In this document: positions 61,268 through 64,000 of the stretch, one piece after another | Numbering within the stretch: the first letter of the stretch is position 1 | Layout of the letters: every line of letters begins with the position of its first letter | Assembly: GCF_002914525.1 (NCBI RefSeq) | Contig: NZ_LODW01000056.1 | Span: forward strand, 1-64,000 | DNA: 64,000 bases | From: Rhizobium hidalgonense | Lineage (GTDB): Bacteria; Pseudomonadota; Alphaproteobacteria; Rhizobiales; Rhizobiaceae | Reading direction: 5' to 3' | Notes under the pieces: model-generated | What the model was told of the DNA's origin: nothing | What the model saw: only the letters and a program-made list of their open reading frames with translations | Database searches by the model: none | Program-made: the position numbers and the translations under genes

Positions 61268-62197
61268 TCACGAGCGGCGCAATAAGGCGCTGATTTCGGC
61301 GCGCGAAGGCATGGCGGGGGCCGTGCCCGGCCGTGTTACCGCGATCGCAGCGGTCGCAGAGCCGAAACGGATGGCCTCGATCGGTGTTTGTCCTTCCGAA
61401 ATCGCCGTGGCGAAGCCGCCAAGAAAGGCGTCCCCTGCCCCGGTTGTGTCAATGACATTCCCGGCTGAGAATGCGGGGACGAATTCGCTCTGCCCGGCGC
61501 TGTGATAAAATGCGCCGCGAGCGCCGAGCGTGATGATCACCGCTTGCGCCCCTCGATCCAGCAGAGTGCGGCCCGCCGCACGGACCTGTTCATCCGTTGT
61601 GATCGGATGCCCGACCAATTCGGCGGCTTCCACCTCATTGGGGACGATGAAATCGCACAAACGATAGATCTCGTCCGGAATGGCGCGCGCCGGCGCGGGG
61701 TTGAAGATTGTCTTGACCCCTGCCCTTTTTGCCATCGCCAGGCCGTGCAAGGCCGCCTCGAGCGGCTGTTCGAGCTGGGTCATGAAAATGGCAGCGCTTT
61801 CGATCTCCACCCGGTTCGCATCGACGTCTTCGATACCGATAAGGCCGGCGGCACCCGGGACGACGATGATCGCATTGTCGCCGCTCACCTCGTCGACGAA
61901 GATGAAGGCGGCGCCGCTGGAAACACCGTCCATCTTCATCACATTGGCTTTGACGCCCGCTTGCGAATAGGCCGCAAGCGCCATCTCGCCGAAGGGATCG
62001 TTGCCGACCCTTGAAATGAAGGTCACCTTGCCGCCGGCCATGGCTGCGGCGATCGCCTGGTTGGAGCCCTTGCCTCCGGGCCCGAGCGAGAAGCCCGATC
62101 CCATCAACGTTTCGGCGATATGGGGCAGGCGTTTTGCCTTATAGGCGGTGTCGGCGGCAAAAATGCCGAGAATGACGATCCCGCTTTTCTCGCTCAT
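61268..62197 (-). CDS. rbsK: Ribokinase-type sugar kinase
   Basis: This 309-aa PfkB-family kinase has GSGFSLGPGGKGSNQAIAAA near the N-terminus and the C-terminal signature DTTGAGDAFLGGFATAISEG with the catalytic Asp. It is close to ribokinase and would phosphorylate ribose or a related sugar. The ATG at 62197 overlaps the rbsD/fucU stop by four bases. The longer open frame upstream is a shadow of that gene. Confidence 0.88.
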   Translation of the reverse strand: MSEKSGIVILGIFAADTAYKAKRLPHIAETLMGSGFSLGPGGKGSNQAIAAAMAGGKVTFISRVGNDPFGEMALAAYSQAGVKANVMKMDGVSSGAAFIFVDEVSGDNAIIVVPGAAGLIGIEDVDANRVEIESAAIFMTQLEQPLEAALHGLAMAKRAGVKTIFNPAPARAIPDEIYRLCDFIVPNEVEAAELVGHPITTDEQVRAAGRTLLDRGAQAVIITLGARGAFYHSAGQSEFVPAFSAGNVIDTTGAGDAFLGGFATAISEGQTPIEAIRFGSATAAIAVTRPGTAPAMPSRAEISALLRRS

Positions 62198-62655
62198 CGG
62201 ACCGCCTCTTCCGCCGGAATGACGCCCTTGGTCAGAAGGAAACACCCATAGAAGCGCAGTTCCCCAGTTGCGATGACGCAATAAGCCTTTTTGGCGATGT
62301 CGTAGAAGGCCATCCGTTCGACGGGATACATCGGCGCCGGCTTGCCTTCGGCGCGGTCGACGATCGCCTGGACTTCCTGTTGAATCGGCGGAATTTCACC
62401 CGGCTTGCCGATCACTTCCATGCGGCCCACAGAAGGCTGGATCGGTGTGTCGAGCGGCAGGACCGAAAGGATCGCATCGATCGCCTGCGGCGCGGGAATG
62501 TTTTCCATCGTCAGCAGCGTCCCCAGGCGAGTCTGCCGGGCGATCGAATCCGACGGAAAATTCATGTCGGAAATGACGAGATAATCGCCATGCCCCATAT
62601 TGCAAAGTGCTTGAAGAATGTCGCCGTTGAGTTCGGCCCGAATTCCCTTGAGCAT
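62194..62655 (-). CDS. rbsD: RbsD/FucU-type sugar mutarotase
   Basis: This 153-aa protein has the family layout: AELNGDILQALCNMGHGDYL with the catalytic His, then VISDMNFPSDSIA, and the C-terminal AFYDIAKKAYCVIATGELRF then YGCFLLTKGVI. It converts ring forms of ribose or fucose for the kinase encoded next to it. The length is closer to FucU (140-150 aa) than to RbsD in some species, so the sugar is not certain. Confidence 0.88.
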   Translation of the reverse strand: MLKGIRAELNGDILQALCNMGHGDYLVISDMNFPSDSIARQTRLGTLLTMENIPAPQAIDAILSVLPLDTPIQPSVGRMEVIGKPGEIPPIQQEVQAIVDRAEGKPAPMYPVERMAFYDIAKKAYCVIATGELRFYGCFLLTKGVIPAEEAVR

Positions 62656-62696
62656 TGATCTTCCATCCTTTTCTCATAGCCGGCGCGCCGGCCTCT

Positions 62697-63734
62697 TCAA
62701 TTCGTGTGGCCGGCGGTATCTGTCTTAAATTGCGGGCACGGGCCGCTCGACCCGCGCACGATCAGCGACCCATCGACCATTTCGTCTTCCACGCCCGGCG
62801 GTTCCGCCAGCAGAAGGCCGACCGCGCGCCGCGCCAGCATGTCGGCCGGCTGACGTATGGTCGTCAGCCTGGGAACGACGAGATTGGCGAGCGAAATATC
62901 ATCGAAACCGGTGACCGACAGTTTTCGCGGCACGTCGATCTTGAGATCGCGGGCAGCGCGCAGCGCGCCGATCGCCTGCTGATCGCTGGCAGCCGCAATC
63001 GCCGTCGGCCGATCCTGCGGCGGGTGCGAAAGCAGGTCTCGGGCAATTCTTTCGCCGGACTCGTAGTCGAACCTGCCATAGGCAATTTCCAGTTCAACGC
63101 GTTCGCCGGTCTTGCCGAACTCCTCCATGCGGCCGACAAAACCCTCCTTTCGCATGCGTCCCGCCTCGGTATCGGCAGGCCCGGCAATATAGGCGATGCG
63201 GCGATGCCCCAGCCCATAGAGGTGATCCGCAATCAGCGCGGCCGCCTGGGCATGGTTGGTCGACACCAGGGGAAAGGTGCCGAAGCGCCGGTCCAGCGAT
63301 ATGATCGGGACCGATGCCGGCAGATGGAGGCCTGAAGCGTCGCTCGAAGCCACCACGATGATGCCGCGCACCGACCGGTGGAGAAAGGCTGAAACATGGC
63401 TCTGCTCCGCCTCGCGATCGTCATGTGAGCTTGCCAGCATGAGGCTATGCGCACGTTCGAGCGCCGCACGCTCGACGCTTGCCGCAAGCTGCGCAAAGAA
63501 TGGATTGGTGATGTCGGGCACGATGAGGCCGATGACGTCGGTTCTGCTGGTGCGCAAGGCTCTGGCGGTGACGTTCGGCCGGTAACCGAGCGAAGAAATG
63601 GCGTCGTTGACCTTTTCGCGCAGCATGGGTTTGACGGCGGCTTCGCCCGACAGCACACGCGAAACGGTGCCCACAGAGACGCCGGCATATTCGGCGACAT
63701 CCTTGATTGTCGGCATCTTCGACATTTTCGACAT
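62697..63734 (-). CDS. LacI-family transcriptional regulator
   Basis: This 345-aa protein has an N-terminal LacI HTH (TIKDVAEYAGVSVGTVSRVL then GEAAVKPMLREKVNDAISSL) and a periplasmic-binding-type sensor domain (DVIGLIVPDITNPFFAQLAA, SVTGFDDISLANLVVPRLTT). It probably represses the ribose-type operon in which it lies and is released by the sugar. It follows the permease gene with a small gap. Confidence 0.92.
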   Translation of the reverse strand: MSKMSKMPTIKDVAEYAGVSVGTVSRVLSGEAAVKPMLREKVNDAISSLGYRPNVTARALRTSRTDVIGLIVPDITNPFFAQLAASVERAALERAHSLMLASSHDDREAEQSHVSAFLHRSVRGIIVVASSDASGLHLPASVPIISLDRRFGTFPLVSTNHAQAAALIADHLYGLGHRRIAYIAGPADTEAGRMRKEGFVGRMEEFGKTGERVELEIAYGRFDYESGERIARDLLSHPPQDRPTAIAAASDQQAIGALRAARDLKIDVPRKLSVTGFDDISLANLVVPRLTTIRQPADMLARRAVGLLLAEPPGVEDEMVDGSLIVRGSSGPCPQFKTDTAGHTN

Positions 63735-63741
63735 CCCGCAG

Positions 63742-64000
63742 CTATTTTACGGCGCCCGCGGTCATTCCGGCGATGATGTGCTTTTCCAGCACGACGCCGA
63801 CGACAACAAGCGGGAGGATACCGGCGGTGGAAAGGGCCGCCATCGACCACCAGTTGATGCCCTGGCTGCCTGTCTGGCTGGCAATCATCACAGGCAGCGT
63901 GTTGGTATTGGTTGAGGTCAGCAGCGCGGCGAAGAAATATTCGTTCCAGCACAGGATCAGCGCCAGCAGAAACGCGGCCACCATGCCCGGCAGAACGAGC
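63742..64000 (-). CDS. Sugar ABC transporter permease, 3' part (gene runs off the window)
   Basis: The frame is open to the end of the window. It encodes the last two membrane segments of a CUT1-type (MalG) permease (AAFLLALILCWNEYFFAALL then AALSTAGILPLVVVGVVLEK, HIIAGMTAGAVK end), which is the usual C-terminus. It is the same class as the permease at 52969 but a different protein. The importer genes continue beyond 64000. Confidence 0.88.
   Translation of the reverse strand, partial: LVLPGMVAAFLLALILCWNEYFFAALLTSTNTNTLPVMIASQTGSQGINWWSMAALSTAGILPLVVVGVVLEKHIIAGMTAGAVK

Overview
This window reads as part of a conjugative replicon of a fast-growing rhizobium (Rhizobium leguminosarum/etli type). 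The evidence is GC-rich alphaproteobacterial coding sequence, a complete repABC unit, a Ti-type TraA relaxase facing TraC-TraD-TraG, a full VirB1-VirB11 type IV secretion operon with an RctA-like regulator beside it, and plasmid-only families such as DUF736, DUF932, DUF1173, DUF2493 and a very large ParB-like protein. I see no rRNA, tRNA or CRISPR array.

Layout. (1) 0-7.9 kb: three small XRE regulators; an unexplained cassette of AraC regulator, MFS exporter, 469-aa unknown protein and a divergent methyltransferase-like gene; a ParDE-type toxin-antitoxin pair. (2) 8.0-15.3 kb: DNA-processing genes traA and traCDG around an oriT whose nic-like core and flanking inverted repeat can be read. (3) 15.3-24.9 kb: plasmid accessory module (orphan Phd antitoxin, 155-aa unknown, WGR protein, 55-aa protein, DUF736, Phd/VapC pair, DUF2493, Toprim protein, DUF1173, DUF433/PIN pair), with repeated hairpin elements in the gene leaders. 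(4) 25.1-35.2 kb: virB11 to virB1 on the minus strand with an EexN-like exclusion lipoprotein; the RctA-like gene is divergent. (5) 35.7-39.6 kb: a hairpin-rich block, DUF932 and the 719-aa ParB-like protein. (6) 39.9-41.3 kb: an intact IS256-family element with inverted repeats and an 8-bp target duplication. (7) 41.3-47.6 kb: a damaged ParDE-like pair, membrane AraC regulator, secreted alpha/beta hydrolase, LuxR solo and a soluble PAS chemoreceptor. (8) 47.9-57.1 kb: a sugar ABC importer with two ROK proteins, a dehydrogenase and an isomerase. (9) 57.2-61.1 kb: repABC with a parS-like palindrome and the antisense ctRNA. (10) 61.3-64 kb: ribokinase, RbsD/FucU, LacI regulator and the start of another sugar permease.

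How it fits together. RepABC replicates and partitions the plasmid; TraA nicks oriT, TraG couples it to the VirB channel, and an RctA-like repressor probably controls both operons, because traC and virB share a promoter of the form TTTAACTAT with a -10 seventeen bases after TTTAAC. Five toxin-antitoxin loci are present. Two have frame-damaged toxins and one is an antitoxin alone. The most unusual points are the shared tra/virB promoter motif, the repeated hairpin family of the accessory module, the decaying toxins and the AraC/MFS/unknown/methyltransferase cassette.
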